Origin: Chlorobiaceae bacterium
GTDB lineage: Bacteria; Bacteroidota; Chlorobiia; Chlorobiales; Chlorobiaceae
NCBI GenBank assembly: GCA_013335405.1
Contig: JAAXVR010000025.1
Location: 1-42,588 of the forward strand
Reading direction: 5' to 3'
Length of the DNA stretch: 42,588 nt
Shown here: positions 34,071-42,588 of the stretch, piece after piece
How positions within the stretch are numbered: position 1 is the stretch's first letter
How the letters are laid out: every line of letters begins with the position of its first letter
Made by a program: the position numbers and the translations under genes
The notes under the pieces: model-generated
Told to the model about the DNA's origin: nothing
The model's database searches: none
Seen by the model: the letters and a program-made list of their open reading frames with translations, nothing else

Positions 34071-35345
34071 ATGCCGGAAATACGTCCTTTCAGGGGATTG
34101 CGCTACAATCCCGTAATCGCGGGAGATATGGCCGACCTCATCTCGCCGCCTTACGATGTCATCCCACCGTCCATGCAGGAAGCCCTGTACGGCAGTTCGC
34201 CGTACAATTCGATAAAACTCGAACTGCCGAAAGAGGCCGACCCTTATGCCGCAGCGGCGCAGCGTCTTGCAGAGTGGCTGCAGGAAGGGATCCTCTTCGA
34301 GGAGTCGGAACCGGCCCTCTATCCCTGCAGCCAGACCTTCACCGATCATGAAGGGCATACCCATACGCGGAGCGGCTTTTTCGCAGCCCTGAGGCTTCAC
34401 GAGTTTTCCGAGCGGAAGGTGCTGCCGCACGAAAAAACCCTTTCGGGGCCAAAGGCTGACAGGCTGAATCTTTTCAGGACAACGAAAACCAACATCAGCG
34501 CTATTTTCGGTCTCTACGCCGATGCCGAAGGAATGGCCGACAGCCTTGTCGCTGCCTACACTTCCTCGCACGAACCGGTAGTCGACGCTATGTTCCAGGG
34601 GATTCGCAACCGGTTGTGGCGCCTTGCGGACCCGGAAACGGTAGCGCTTGTGCAGAAGGCCCTGCAAGACAGGAACGTCTATATAGCCGACGGCCATCAC
34701 CGTTACGAGACAGGTCTCAATTACCGCAGGGAGCGCGCGTCCGCGAACCCGGCCCATACCGGCGAAGAACCGTATAATTTCATCCTGGCATACCTGAACA
34801 ACATTCACGACCGGGGCCTGGTCGTTTATCCCATACACCGGCTGGTGCACAGCCTTCAGGGATTCGATGCGGCAGCCTTCCGAAGCCGCCTCGCTGAACA
34901 TTTCTTTGTGACGGAACTCGAGGGTCGGGCTGACATGAAAGCCTATCTCGAAACTGCCTCGTCAAGCTATGCCTACGGTATCGTGACCGCCGGCACCGTG
35001 CTCGGGATTACGCTCAAAGACGATCCCTCAGGGCTTCTCGACAGCGGGATTTCGCCAGCCCTTGGTCAGCTTGGCCTTGTCGTGCTGCACGAGGTGGTGC
35101 TGAACAGGGTACTCGGCATAGGACAGGACGCCCTTGCGAAACAGACCAATATCGTTTATGTGAAGGACGATGCCGAAGTGTTCGATGCTCTAGCCGACGG
35201 CAAGGCGCAACTCGGCTTCGTCGTCAAGCCGGCGACGGTCGGGCAGGTGCTTGCAGTATCCGAATCCGGTGGCGTGATGCCGCAGAAATCGACGTTCTTC
35301 TATCCGAAGATCATGACCGGTCTTGTTTTCAAACCACTTGACTGA
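34071..35345 (+). CDS. DUF1015 family protein
   Basis: The 424-residue soluble protein matches DUF1015 by its start EIRPFRGLRYNPVIAGDMADLISPPYDVI, the block LPHEKTLSGPKADRLNLFRTTKTNISAIFGLY and YIADGHHRYETGLNYR near residue 205. A member in archaea has been described as an ADP-dependent serine kinase (SerK); whether that activity applies here is unproven. The conserved His and Asp residues in ADGHHRYE could bind a nucleotide or metal. It lies between scpA and tsaE in a same-strand run, 6 bases before tsaE. Confidence 0.88.
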   Translation: MPEIRPFRGLRYNPVIAGDMADLISPPYDVIPPSMQEALYGSSPYNSIKLELPKEADPYAAAAQRLAEWLQEGILFEESEPALYPCSQTFTDHEGHTHTRSGFFAALRLHEFSERKVLPHEKTLSGPKADRLNLFRTTKTNISAIFGLYADAEGMADSLVAAYTSSHEPVVDAMFQGIRNRLWRLADPETVALVQKALQDRNVYIADGHHRYETGLNYRRERASANPAHTGEEPYNFILAYLNNIHDRGLVVYPIHRLVHSLQGFDAAAFRSRLAEHFFVTELEGRADMKAYLETASSSYAYGIVTAGTVLGITLKDDPSGLLDSGISPALGQLGLVVLHEVVLNRVLGIGQDALAKQTNIVYVKDDAEVFDALADGKAQLGFVVKPATVGQVLAVSESGGVMPQKSTFFYPKIMTGLVFKPLD

Positions 35346-35351
35346 TTCTGC

Positions 35352-35792
35352 ATGTCCGATGAGTACTTTTCCAGGTCGCCCGAAGAGACCCGTGAATATG
35401 CCCGGCGATTTGCGTCCGCTCTCAGACCGGATGAAACGGTTTCGCTGTCGGGCCAGCTCGGGGCCGGAAAAACCGTTTTCATGAGCGGCATCGCCGAGGT
35501 ATTCAACTGTGAGGGTCAGCTCTCGAGTCCAACCTTTTCCCTGCTCAACATCTATCACGGCTCACTCGAAGGGCGGGAGGTGACGCTGCATCATTTCGAC
35601 CTCTACAGGATCCGTACCCTTCGGGAGCTGGAAGCGACCGGATTTGACGAATACCTTTCCGGCGCGTATCTTTCGGTCGTCGAATGGGGCGACCGCTTTC
35701 CGGAGTATGCCGGTCGCTTTACCGCCAGCGTGACGCTCGAACATGCAGGCGGCGATACCCGGAGAATTGTCGTCAAACGGACCGGCCGATGA
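35352..35792 (+). CDS. tsaE: tRNA threonylcarbamoyladenosine biosynthesis ATPase TsaE
   Basis: TsaE is the ATPase that helps the TsaB-TsaD complex form t6A37 in tRNAs reading ANN codons. The 146-residue product has Walker A GQLGAGKT near residue 36, the switch SSPTFSLLNIYHG, HFDLYRI and a Walker B-like VVEWGDRFPEY. It overlaps tsaB by 4 bases (ATGA). tsaD and tsaC are not in the window. Confidence 0.95.
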   Translation: MSDEYFSRSPEETREYARRFASALRPDETVSLSGQLGAGKTVFMSGIAEVFNCEGQLSSPTFSLLNIYHGSLEGREVTLHHFDLYRIRTLRELEATGFDEYLSGAYLSVVEWGDRFPEYAGRFTASVTLEHAGGDTRRIVVKRTGR

Positions 35793-36463
35793 ATATTCTC
35801 GCAATCGAATGCTCGCATATTTCATTCAGCGCCGCAGTGCAGAAAGGCGGGGAAGTTTTCGAAGCTTGCGGCGCCGAGTGGCAGAAAACCGCTGAAGGGC
35901 TTGTCCCTCTCATTGCGGGGGTGATCGAAAAGAGCGGGCTTGAACGCAGCGCGCTCGATTGCGTTGCGTTTTCGTCAGGGCCGGGCTCCTTCACCGCGCT
36001 TCGGATCGGTATTTCTGCGGCAAAAGGGATCGCGTGGGGGCTTGGACTTTCTCTTGCAGCTGTGCCAACCCTGCCTGCGATGGCCTCGTCGCTGCAGTGT
36101 TCCGGGGTTTCCGTCATGGCGGTTGTCCAGTCGCGAAAGGGTGAGTATTTTCATGCCTGTTTCAGTCCGGAGGAGCTTTCGCCGGAAGCATGGCATGGAA
36201 ATGTGGAACGGGGGGATGCCGATGCAGTCGTTTCCGCCGCTTTGGCTGCGCCTCCGGAGACTGTCGTTGTCGGGCGCCAGCTCCTTGAACTGCACCCTCT
36301 TCTCGATGCTTCCGGCATAAGGCATGAAGAGGCCGGCTTTTTTTCTGCCTCATCGCTGCTGCCCGCCGCCCGGATATTCTGCTGCAGTGCCGATCCTGAC
36401 TCCCTCGGTGCAGTGGCGCCTGATTACCGTCAAATGTTCGTGCCCGGAGTTGGTGGAGTGTGA
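35789..36463 (+). CDS. tsaB: tRNA threonylcarbamoyladenosine biosynthesis protein TsaB
   Basis: TsaB is the non-catalytic ASKHA-fold partner of TsaD. From the ATG at 35789 (ATGA overlap with tsaE) it has 225 residues: NILAIECSHISFSAAVQ at the start, and the conserved FSSGPGSFTALRIGISAAKGIAWGLGL around residues 65-90 that forms the dimer interface with TsaD. The longer open frame back to 35684 lies inside tsaE and is not expected to be used. rsfS follows by 56 bases. Confidence 0.95.
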   Translation: MNILAIECSHISFSAAVQKGGEVFEACGAEWQKTAEGLVPLIAGVIEKSGLERSALDCVAFSSGPGSFTALRIGISAAKGIAWGLGLSLAAVPTLPAMASSLQCSGVSVMAVVQSRKGEYFHACFSPEELSPEAWHGNVERGDADAVVSAALAAPPETVVVGRQLLELHPLLDASGIRHEEAGFFSASSLLPAARIFCCSADPDSLGAVAPDYRQMFVPGVGGV

Positions 36464-36519
36464 ATGATTGCTATTTTTAGGATGAATCTGTTAAAAAAAG
36501 GGAAAGAAGGCGTTGTCTC

Positions 36520-36909
36520 ATGGAAAGTGTGAAAAAGAAGAAAAAGTCCCCTGCGGTTGATGTCAGGGAAGTAGACCCGGGTGAATTGCTTGCCAGAAGG
36601 TGTGCGGAACTTGTCGGTGAAAAGAAGTGCGAGGAGATCAAGATACTGGATCTGAGAGGGATCACTTCCGTTACCGACTTTTTCGTGATCGCGACCGCCG
36701 ACAACGAGCGCCAGTCGAAAGCTTCCGCCGAACATATCATTGAGGAGCTGAAAAAAGACGGTGAACGTCCACTGCATGTCGAAGGGCTCGATACCATGCA
36801 TTGGATCCTCCTCGATTATGTCAATGTTGTTGTACATGTTTTTCTGCCTGACGAGAGGCGTTTTTATGATCTTGAATCCCTCTGGTCCGATGCTCCGCAG
36901 ATTTCGTAA
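36520..36909 (+). CDS. rsfS: Ribosomal silencing factor RsfS
   Basis: RsfS binds uL14 and blocks joining of ribosomal subunits when nutrients are short. The 129-residue product has the Iojap domain: [32 protein letters not shown] and the later [38 protein letters not shown] lysine-rich N-terminal extension (VKKKKKSP) precedes it. AGAAGG 9 bases before the ATG supports the start. Confidence 0.95.
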   Translation: MESVKKKKKSPAVDVREVDPGELLARRCAELVGEKKCEEIKILDLRGITSVTDFFVIATADNERQSKASAEHIIEELKKDGERPLHVEGLDTMHWILLDYVNVVVHVFLPDERRFYDLESLWSDAPQIS

Positions 36910-36977
36910 AGCGAAATTCTGCATGCATCTAAGGACATTCCCATAAATTTCAGGCATCTGTTCAGTTACGAATTAAC

Positions 36978-37000
36978 CGGGATTTTTATACATTATCCCG
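36978..37000. promoter_or_regulatory. Inverted repeat upstream of gyrA
   Basis: CGGGAT (36978-36983) and ATCCCG (36995-37000) form a perfect 6-bp inverted repeat around an 11-base AT-rich centre, TTTTATACATT. The centre is -10-like, so the repeat may be an operator over the gyrA promoter, 39 bases ahead of the gyrA ATG, or a leader hairpin. Confidence 0.35.
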
Positions 37001-37038
37001 ACAGGATATTTACAGCCAATAACCACCAGGATTGACCC

Positions 37039-39528
37039 ATGCAGCGCGAAAGAATCCTCCCGATCAGTATTGAGGAAGAAATGCGGGATTCCTATCTCGA
37101 TTATTCGATGTCGGTCATTGTGAGCCGTGCGCTGCCTGATGTCCGGGACGGCCTGAAGCCGGTCCACAGGCGTGTACTGTACGGCATGCACGAGCTTGGC
37201 CTGCAGGCAGGCAAGCCGCACAAGAAATCCGCCCGTATTGTCGGTGAAGTGCTGGGTAAATACCATCCCCACGGTGACAGCGCGGTATATGACAGCCTCG
37301 TTCGCCTCGTGCAGGATTTTTCACTCCGTTATCCGCTGGTTGACGGCCAGGGCAACTTCGGTTCCATCGACGGCGACTCTGCTGCAGCCATGCGTTATAC
37401 CGAGGTCCGCATGAAACCGATCGCCGGTGAGATGCTCAAGGACCTCGATAAAGAGACCGTCGATTTTTCGCTCAACTTCGACGATTCGCTCGAAGAACCT
37501 ACCGTGCTTCCTTCAGCGATACCGAACCTTCTGGTCAACGGCGCTTCGGGAATCGCGGTCGGCATGGCGACCAATATACCCCCGCAGAACCTTCGTGAGG
37601 TCGTCGACGGCATGATAGCTCTCATCGAGAACCCGGAGCTGGAAATCACCGATATCATGAAGCATGTGATCGCCCCTGACTTTCCGACCGGAGGGATCAT
37701 CTACGGCTATGAAGGTGTTCGCCTGGCTTACCTGACCGGCAGGGGCAAGGTTGTCATCCGGGCCCGAGCCCTTGTCGAGGTGACGCAGAAAAACGGCAGG
37801 GAATCGATCATCGTTACCGAACTTCCCTACCAGGTCAACAAGGTCAGGCTCATCGAAAAAATCGTCGAGCTGGTCCACGACAAGAAGATAGAGGGTATTG
37901 CGGACATCCGTGACGAATCTGACAGGGACGGCATGCGCCTGGTCATCGAACTCAAGCGAGATGCCGTCGCAAAGGTCGTGCTCAACAACCTTTACAAGCA
38001 TACCCCGATGCAGGATACCTTCGGGGTGATCATGCTTGCGCTGGTTGATGGTGTGCCGAGGGTCCTGAACCTGAAGGAGATGATGGAGTACTACATCCGG
38101 CACCGCAATGAAATTGTCCTGCGCCGGACGCAGTTCGACCTCACCGCAGCCGAAAAGAGGGCGCATATCCTCGAAGGCCTCAAGATCTGCCTCGATAATC
38201 TCGACGAAGTTATCGCCATCATTAGGCAGTCGCCTGATGCGCAGGTCGCGCAGGAAAGCCTCATGACAAGGTTCGCTCTTTCGGATATACAGTCAAAGGC
38301 TATTCTCGAGATGCGCCTGCAGCGACTCACCGGCCTCGAACGCAAAAAAATAGATACGGAATACACCGAGACCCTTGCTCTCATCGACGAGCTCCGCTCC
38401 ATCCTCGCCAATCCACAGAAACAGTTGCAGATCATCCGCGAGGAGCTGCTGAAGGTCAGGGAGGTCTATGGGGACGCCCGCCGGACCGAGATCGTCCCGC
38501 AGGAGGGAGATTTCTCCATCGAAGACATGATCGCACAGGAAGATGTGGTCATCACCATCACCCACGACGGCTTCATCAAGCGTTTCCCTGTGTCGGGCTA
38601 CCGCAGGCAGGCAAGGGGAGGCAAGGGGGTTACGGGTGCACAGGCGAAACACGACGATTTCATCGAGCACATGTTCATCGCCTCGACCCATAACCACATC
38701 CTCTTTTTCACCAACCGGGGCCGTTGCCACTGGCTGAAAGTCTACGAAATACCGGAAGCGGGGCGCGCAGCCAGAGGTCGTTCGCTCGCCAACATCATGG
38801 AACTGCAGCCGGGCGAAAAGATCAAAGCGTACATCAATGTCCGCAACTTCGATGAACCGGGCTTCATCATCATGGCCACGGCTGACGGTACGGTAAAGAA
38901 ATCCGCACTTGAAGAGTTTTCGCATCCGCGCCGCAACGGTATCGCTGCAATCACCATCGAAGAAAACGACGAGCTGATCGATGCCCGCCTTACCGATGGT
39001 GACCACCAGGTCATTCTGGCCAAGAGTTCGGCTTTCGCCGTACGTTTCCCTGAGTCGGAAATCCGTCCGATGGGGCGCACGGCCATGGGAGTAAGGGGCA
39101 TTACGCTCGACAAGGATGAAAAGTGCATCTCGATGGTCACCACAAAGCGTTTCGACACCGCACTTCTCGCTGTGACCGACAACGGTTTCGGAAAGAGAAG
39201 CAGAGTCGAGGATTACCGTCTCACCAGACGCGGCGCACGCGGGGTGATCACGCTCAAGGCGCATGAAAAAATCGGTGTGCTTGTCGGGCTGCTCGACGTA
39301 AGCGACGAGGACGATCTGATCATTATCACCACACACGGCATCGTGAACCGCCAGCATGTTTCGGATATCCGGCTTGCCGGCAGGAATACATCCGGCGTGA
39401 GACTGATCCGGCTCATGGCGGGCGACAAGATTTCCGCTATCGCAAGGGTACCGAAGAGCGACGAAGAGCTTGATGGCACCGAATTCCCTCCCGAAGATCC
39501 GGACGGCCAGATCCAGCTTTTTGACTGA
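37039..39528 (+). CDS. gyrA: DNA gyrase subunit A
   Basis: GyrA cuts and rejoins DNA in the A2B2 gyrase that adds negative supercoils. The 829-residue product has the breakage-reunion domain with catalytic Tyr120 in AAMRYTEV and the quinolone region [13 protein letters not shown], where Ser81 and Asp85 (E. coli 83 and 87) are the sensitive-type residues. A coiled-coil is near 360-490. The C-terminal beta-pinwheel begins with the GyrA box QARGGKG near residue 530, which marks gyrase rather than topoisomerase IV. gyrB is not in the window. Confidence 0.97.
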   Translation: MQRERILPISIEEEMRDSYLDYSMSVIVSRALPDVRDGLKPVHRRVLYGMHELGLQAGKPHKKSARIVGEVLGKYHPHGDSAVYDSLVRLVQDFSLRYPLVDGQGNFGSIDGDSAAAMRYTEVRMKPIAGEMLKDLDKETVDFSLNFDDSLEEPTVLPSAIPNLLVNGASGIAVGMATNIPPQNLREVVDGMIALIENPELEITDIMKHVIAPDFPTGGIIYGYEGVRLAYLTGRGKVVIRARALVEVTQKNGRESIIVTELPYQVNKVRLIEKIVELVHDKKIEGIADIRDESDRDGMRLVIELKRDAVAKVVLNNLYKHTPMQDTFGVIMLALVDGVPRVLNLKEMMEYYIRHRNEIVLRRTQFDLTAAEKRAHILEGLKICLDNLDEVIAIIRQSPDAQVAQESLMTRFALSDIQSKAILEMRLQRLTGLERKKIDTEYTETLALIDELRSILANPQKQLQIIREELLKVREVYGDARRTEIVPQEGDFSIEDMIAQEDVVITITHDGFIKRFPVSGYRRQARGGKGVTGAQAKHDDFIEHMFIASTHNHILFFTNRGRCHWLKVYEIPEAGRAARGRSLANIMELQPGEKIKAYINVRNFDEPGFIIMATADGTVKKSALEEFSHPRRNGIAAITIEENDELIDARLTDGDHQVILAKSSAFAVRFPESEIRPMGRTAMGVRGITLDKDEKCISMVTTKRFDTALLAVTDNGFGKRSRVEDYRLTRRGARGVITLKAHEKIGVLVGLLDVSDEDDLIIITTHGIVNRQHVSDIRLAGRNTSGVRLIRLMAGDKISAIARVPKSDEELDGTEFPPEDPDGQIQLFD

Positions 39529-39570
39529 TGATCCATGACGGTATGAGATGATAAATCAGGGAGGGGGCAT

Positions 39571-39684
39571 ATGGAACTGAACAGGCCTTACAGGATCAGG
39601 GAAAGCGCAGGGATGAAATATTACTGCGCCTGCGGCAAGTCGGCGAATCCGCCTTTCAGCGACGGGGCCCACAAGTTCCTGTAG
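39571..39684 (+). CDS. CDGSH-type iron-sulfur miniprotein with the third Cys replaced by Ser
   Basis: This 37-residue frame is preceded by a strong GGGAGGGGG ribosome site and contains CACGKSANPPFSDGAH (residues 19-34). It fits the CDGSH pattern C-x-C-x2-S-x3-P-x-C-D-G-S/A-H except that the third cysteine is serine. CDGSH proteins bind a 2Fe-2S cluster with three Cys and one His and handle electrons or clusters. Here only two Cys and one His remain, so the cluster may be held by Ser, be labile, or be absent. It lies 42 bases after gyrA and 43 before pyrG. Confidence 0.75.
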   Translation: MELNRPYRIRESAGMKYYCACGKSANPPFSDGAHKFL

Positions 39685-39727
39685 ATACAAAAAAAAGATT
39701 TTTTCAATCGGTCAATGACGAGATATT

Positions 39728-41410
39728 ATGGCTCGGCCTAAAAACGTGAAACATATTATTGTGACCGGCGGCGTTATCTCTTCGCTGGGGAAGGGTATAT
39801 TGTCGGCTTCGCTCGGCATGCTGCTCAAGTCGCGCGGTCTCAGGGTCGCCATACAGAAATACGACCCGTATATCAATGTGGACCCGGGAACGATGTCGCC
39901 CTACCAGCACGGGGAGGTTTACGTTACCGATGACGGGGCTGAAACCGATCTCGACCTCGGCCATTACGAGCGCTTTCTCGACGAATCGACATCGCAGTCC
40001 TCGAACCTCACCATGGGCCGTGTCTACAAGTCTGTTATCGACAAGGAGCGCAGCGGCGAATACCTGGGCGCAACAGTCCAGGTCGTTCCCCATGTGATCG
40101 ACGAAATCAAGGACAGGCTGGCCGAGCAGGCGAAAAACAGCAGTCTCGATATCCTGATCACGGAGATCGGGGGAACCATAGGAGATATCGAGTCTCTTCC
40201 TTTCCTCGAGGCCATGAGGCAGATGAAGCTCGAAATGGGGGATCGCAACCTTCTGAACATTCATCTCACGTTTGTTCCTTACATCAAGGCAGCAAGCGAG
40301 CTCAAAACCAAGCCCACACAGCACAGTGTGAAAATGCTCCTCGAGACAGGAATCCAGCCGGATATCCTGGTCTGCAGGAGTGAAAAGCCCCTTTCGAGGG
40401 AGATCAAGAACAAGGTGGGTCATTTCTGCAACGTCAACGACCTCGATGTCATCGGGCTGAACGACTGCGAGACCATTTACGAGGTTCCTCTCATGCTTCT
40501 GAAGGAGAAGCTCGACCAGCGTGTACTCAAGAAGCTCGGCTTCAAGATGTTCAAAGAGCCGAGTCTCGATCATTGGAGAGATTTCTGCAACAAGGTCAAG
40601 AGCCCGAAAGACGGAGAGGTGACCATCGGCATCTGCGGCAAGTACACCGAGTACCCGGATGCCTATAAATCGATCCTCGAGTCTTTCATTCATGCAGGAG
40701 CGAGCAACAACGTCAAAGTCAACATCAGGTTGCTCAGGGCCGAGGACGCCGAGCAGGATTCGTTCAACTTCTCGAGGGAGCTCGAAGGCATCTGCGGTAT
40801 CCTTGTGGCGCCAGGGTTCGGCGACCGCGGTATCGAAGGCAAGATCAGATACATCCGGTATGCGAGGGAAAATAATATTCCGTTTTTCGGCATCTGCCTC
40901 GGCATGCAATGCGCTTCCATCGAGTTTGCCCGCAATGTATGCGGACTGCAGGACGCGAATTCCACCGAATTCAACAAGCGGGTCCGCTTTCCGGTCATAG
41001 ACCTCATGGAGCATCAGAAAAAGATCAAGGAAAAAGGCGGTACGATGCGTCTCGGCAGTTATCCATGCATTATCAGGGAAGGTTCGAAAGCCTACGACGC
41101 CTACAGGAAATTTCTTATCAACGAACGCCATCGCCACCGCTACGAATTCAACAACACCTACCGCCAGGTTTTCGAGGACGGCGGTATCGTCTTTTCCGGT
41201 ACCTCACCGAACGGTGAGCTTGTCGAGATCATCGAACTGAAGGACCATCGCTGGTTCGTGGGTGTGCAGTTTCATCCGGAACTGAAATCGCGGGTATTGC
41301 GGGTTCATCCGCTCTTTCACGGTTTTGTGGCGGCAGCGAAGGAATATTCGAGGGGATCGCGCCAGATGGAGCTTGCTGTCGACATGACGTTGCCGATACC
41401 CGCGGAATAA
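39728..41410 (+). CDS. pyrG: CTP synthase
   Basis: PyrG aminates UTP to CTP using glutamine and ATP. The 560-residue product has the N-terminal synthase domain with the P-loop [11 protein letters not shown] at about 13-23 and [17 protein letters not shown], then the class I glutamine amidotransferase domain from about 290 with the nucleophile Cys in [16 protein letters not shown] and the His-Glu pair in [14 protein letters not shown]-rich terminator follows about 50 bases after the stop. Confidence 0.97.
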   Translation: MARPKNVKHIIVTGGVISSLGKGILSASLGMLLKSRGLRVAIQKYDPYINVDPGTMSPYQHGEVYVTDDGAETDLDLGHYERFLDESTSQSSNLTMGRVYKSVIDKERSGEYLGATVQVVPHVIDEIKDRLAEQAKNSSLDILITEIGGTIGDIESLPFLEAMRQMKLEMGDRNLLNIHLTFVPYIKAASELKTKPTQHSVKMLLETGIQPDILVCRSEKPLSREIKNKVGHFCNVNDLDVIGLNDCETIYEVPLMLLKEKLDQRVLKKLGFKMFKEPSLDHWRDFCNKVKSPKDGEVTIGICGKYTEYPDAYKSILESFIHAGASNNVKVNIRLLRAEDAEQDSFNFSRELEGICGILVAPGFGDRGIEGKIRYIRYARENNIPFFGICLGMQCASIEFARNVCGLQDANSTEFNKRVRFPVIDLMEHQKKIKEKGGTMRLGSYPCIIREGSKAYDAYRKFLINERHRHRYEFNNTYRQVFEDGGIVFSGTSPNGELVEIIELKDHRWFVGVQFHPELKSRVLRVHPLFHGFVAAAKEYSRGSRQMELAVDMTLPIPAE

Positions 41411-41461
41411 CGGCTGCTCTGCATTTTACGGTATCTTCCTCGTTTGCCGTATCTGTGCATG

Positions 41462-41477
41462 GCCCCCTCGCGGGGGC
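41462..41477 (+). terminator. Terminator after pyrG
   Basis: GCCCCC (41462-41467) pairs with GGGGGC (41472-41477) around a TCGC tetraloop, followed by TTTGCCTTTT. Confidence 0.8.
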
Positions 41478-41648
41478 TTTGCCTTTTCCCGGAAATGGAG
41501 CCTGTCCTGCGGTTCGTTCAGGATACAGCTCAACCTGTCGCGCAATACCCAAATTGTGGCATGGATCCGAAGTCGATACTGTTGATCGCTGTCTTATGAA
41601 TGAACAGGCGGGAGGGCTCTTGCAACAAGGCAACAACGTCCAAAAGAG

Positions 41649-42317
41649 ATGATCGAGGCGATATTATGGGATAATGATGGTCTTCTTGTCGACAGCGAGG
41701 CTCTTTTTTTCAACCTTACCCGTGAGGCATTCGCTGATGCGGGATTTCCGGTTGACAGCGCTTTCTGGGGCAGGGAGTACCTTGGAAACGCAAAACACAG
41801 CAGCGAAATCGCCCTCGAGCTCGGCATGCCGCCGGAACTGGCAAGAGGTGTTATCGCCCGCAGGAACGAGACCTTTCTCAAATGTCTCGAGCAACCGGTT
41901 CCGCTGCTGCCTGACGTTCCGGAAACCATCGGTGCGCTCGTCGGCAAGGTCCGGCTGGCGGTCGTGACCGGCAGCCCGAGGGACAAGGTCGAGATGATGC
42001 ACCGTGATAACGGTCTGCTCGGTCATTTCGAAGTCATCATTACCGACAACGACATCTCAAACCCGAAACCACACCCTGAACCCTATCTGAAAGCGCTGGA
42101 GTACCTCGGCCTCGAACCGTGGCAGTGTCTTGCAGTAGAGGATTCCCGGAGGGGCCTCGCATCGGCGCATACTGCCGGAATCCCGTGCGTCGTCGTGCCG
42201 AACGCACTTACCCGTCTTCAGCAGTTCGAACTTGCCTACGCGGTCGAAGAAAGGGTTTCGGGAGTATTGAAACATGTTGCAGCACTTACAGGAAGGTCCG
42301 ACATTGCATTGCTGTGA
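41649..42317 (+). CDS. HAD-superfamily hydrolase (beta-phosphoglucomutase/phosphatase-like)
   Basis: The 222-residue protein is a subfamily IA HAD phosphatase. Motif I is WDNDGLLVDSEALFF with the nucleophile Asp8 and acid/base Asp10, motif II is VVTGSPRDK near 104, and motifs III/IV are NPKPHPEPYLKALEYLG with the lysine and LAVEDSRRGLASAHTAG. A helical cap lies between motifs I and II. Substrates are probably small phosphosugars or phosphoglycolate-like compounds; the exact one is not clear. It stands alone, 238 bases after pyrG. Confidence 0.9.
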   Translation: MIEAILWDNDGLLVDSEALFFNLTREAFADAGFPVDSAFWGREYLGNAKHSSEIALELGMPPELARGVIARRNETFLKCLEQPVPLLPDVPETIGALVGKVRLAVVTGSPRDKVEMMHRDNGLLGHFEVIITDNDISNPKPHPEPYLKALEYLGLEPWQCLAVEDSRRGLASAHTAGIPCVVVPNALTRLQQFELAYAVEERVSGVLKHVAALTGRSDIALL

Positions 42318-42588
42318 ACCCGGAGAGGGTATTGATGGCAATCGGTATGAAGGGATACAAGTATCCTGGTCCAGCATTTTTTCGTGTTCTGCAGGTATTC
42401 GCCGCAATTCCTGTCTGCTTGTGACAGTATTTTCGTTTTTTGTCATAAAAAGTCAGAAAATATTTGGAAGAGAGGGATAGGGATGATACATTAGGAGCCC
42501 GTTGAAGAATGAGTTAAGGTCTGCGACGGGAGAAAGCCTCAAGGGGCATGTTATTTGACCAGGATGTTGATTAAGGGAAAGCGGGAAC
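42318..42588. other. Terminal 271 bases without a supported gene
   Basis: No credible protein gene is seen. Structures present: GGATA-CAAG-TATCC hairpin (42353-42366), a weak terminator-like stem CTGTC/GACAG (42411-42415, 42423-42427) before T-rich sequence, and CCCGTTG/CGACGGG (42498-42504, 42524-42530; one G-T). The phrase GGAGCCCGTTGAAGAAT at about 42494 recalls ends of some insertion sequences, but the window stops too soon to tell. Confidence 0.4.
42411..42427 (+). terminator. Weak terminator after the HAD gene
   Basis: CTGTC and GACAG pair around a 7-base loop and are followed by TATTTTCGTTTTTT. The 5-bp stem is short, so the call is tentative. Confidence 0.35.

Noticed and set aside
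36484-36526. Poly-A run before rsfS as a possible frameshift site
   Set aside because: It precedes the start codon and no extended protein on either side makes sense as an rsfS fusion.
38293-39357. A 354-codon open frame on the minus strand
   Set aside because: It is the shadow of the gyrA C-terminal domain, without protein family signals.
39704-41137. A 477-codon open frame on the minus strand
   Set aside because: It is the antisense shadow of pyrG; the sense protein is a full match to CTP synthase.
41455-41652. A 65-codon frame between pyrG and the HAD gene
   Set aside because: It begins inside the pyrG terminator, has low-complexity composition and no homology that I recognise.

Overview
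This 42.6 kb window is a gene-dense, moderately GC-rich bacterial chromosome segment, mostly core housekeeping and metabolic genes. No phage, CRISPR array or complete insertion sequence is visible. The mix suggests a green sulfur bacterium (Chlorobi, Chlorobiaceae) or a close relative: an ArsA-type ATPase with a C-terminal HSP20-like domain, a DUF1997 protein of a family known mainly from phototrophs, a ferredoxin-linked indolepyruvate oxidoreductase beside a phenylacetate-CoA ligase, and a Bacteroidetes/Chlorobi-like release factor 1. This placement is inference from gene content; no marker in the window proves it.

Layout. Positions 56-2064 carry an MFS exporter and a membrane-anchored MsrB on the plus strand. 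Positions 2093-6575 (minus) form an operon tolC-uspA-emrA-emrB for a three-part drug efflux system with an embedded universal stress protein. Divergent to it is a sigma-54 activator with two GAF domains (6781-8889). The intergenic region between them has a -24/-12 promoter facing tolC and two identical inverted repeats spaced 33 bp apart, about 120 and 150 bp upstream of the predicted start; this is the most informative regulatory structure in the window. From 20490 down to 8903 everything is on the minus strand: dxr-rseP-prfA, then DUF1997-nitroreductase, arsA, and iorA-iorB-paaK-ACT-aminotransferase, a likely module linking aryl acids, aryl-CoA, 2-oxoacids and aromatic amino acids.

A tRNA-Val(UAC) with its own promoter and terminator lies at 20656-20729, followed by acyP and ftsH (minus). 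pyrF and glmS (plus) come next, then a soluble hybrid histidine kinase (minus), a TIGR01777-type epimerase (plus) and an RRM RNA-binding protein (minus). An unusually long intergenic region (30233-30660) precedes amt-glnB, the ammonium transporter and its P-II partner. The final third (plus strand apart from a TPR lipoprotein-like gene) is scpA, DUF1015, tsaE-tsaB, rsfS, gyrA, a 37-residue CDGSH-like protein, pyrG and a HAD phosphatase. The last 270 bases hold no gene that can be supported.

Most promising points: the sigma-54-controlled efflux operon with an internal UspA; an IorA without the usual C-terminal ferredoxin domain; a CDGSH miniprotein whose third cysteine ligand is serine; a P-II protein without the tyrosine used for uridylylation; and hairpins in the amt upstream region that could mark a small RNA.
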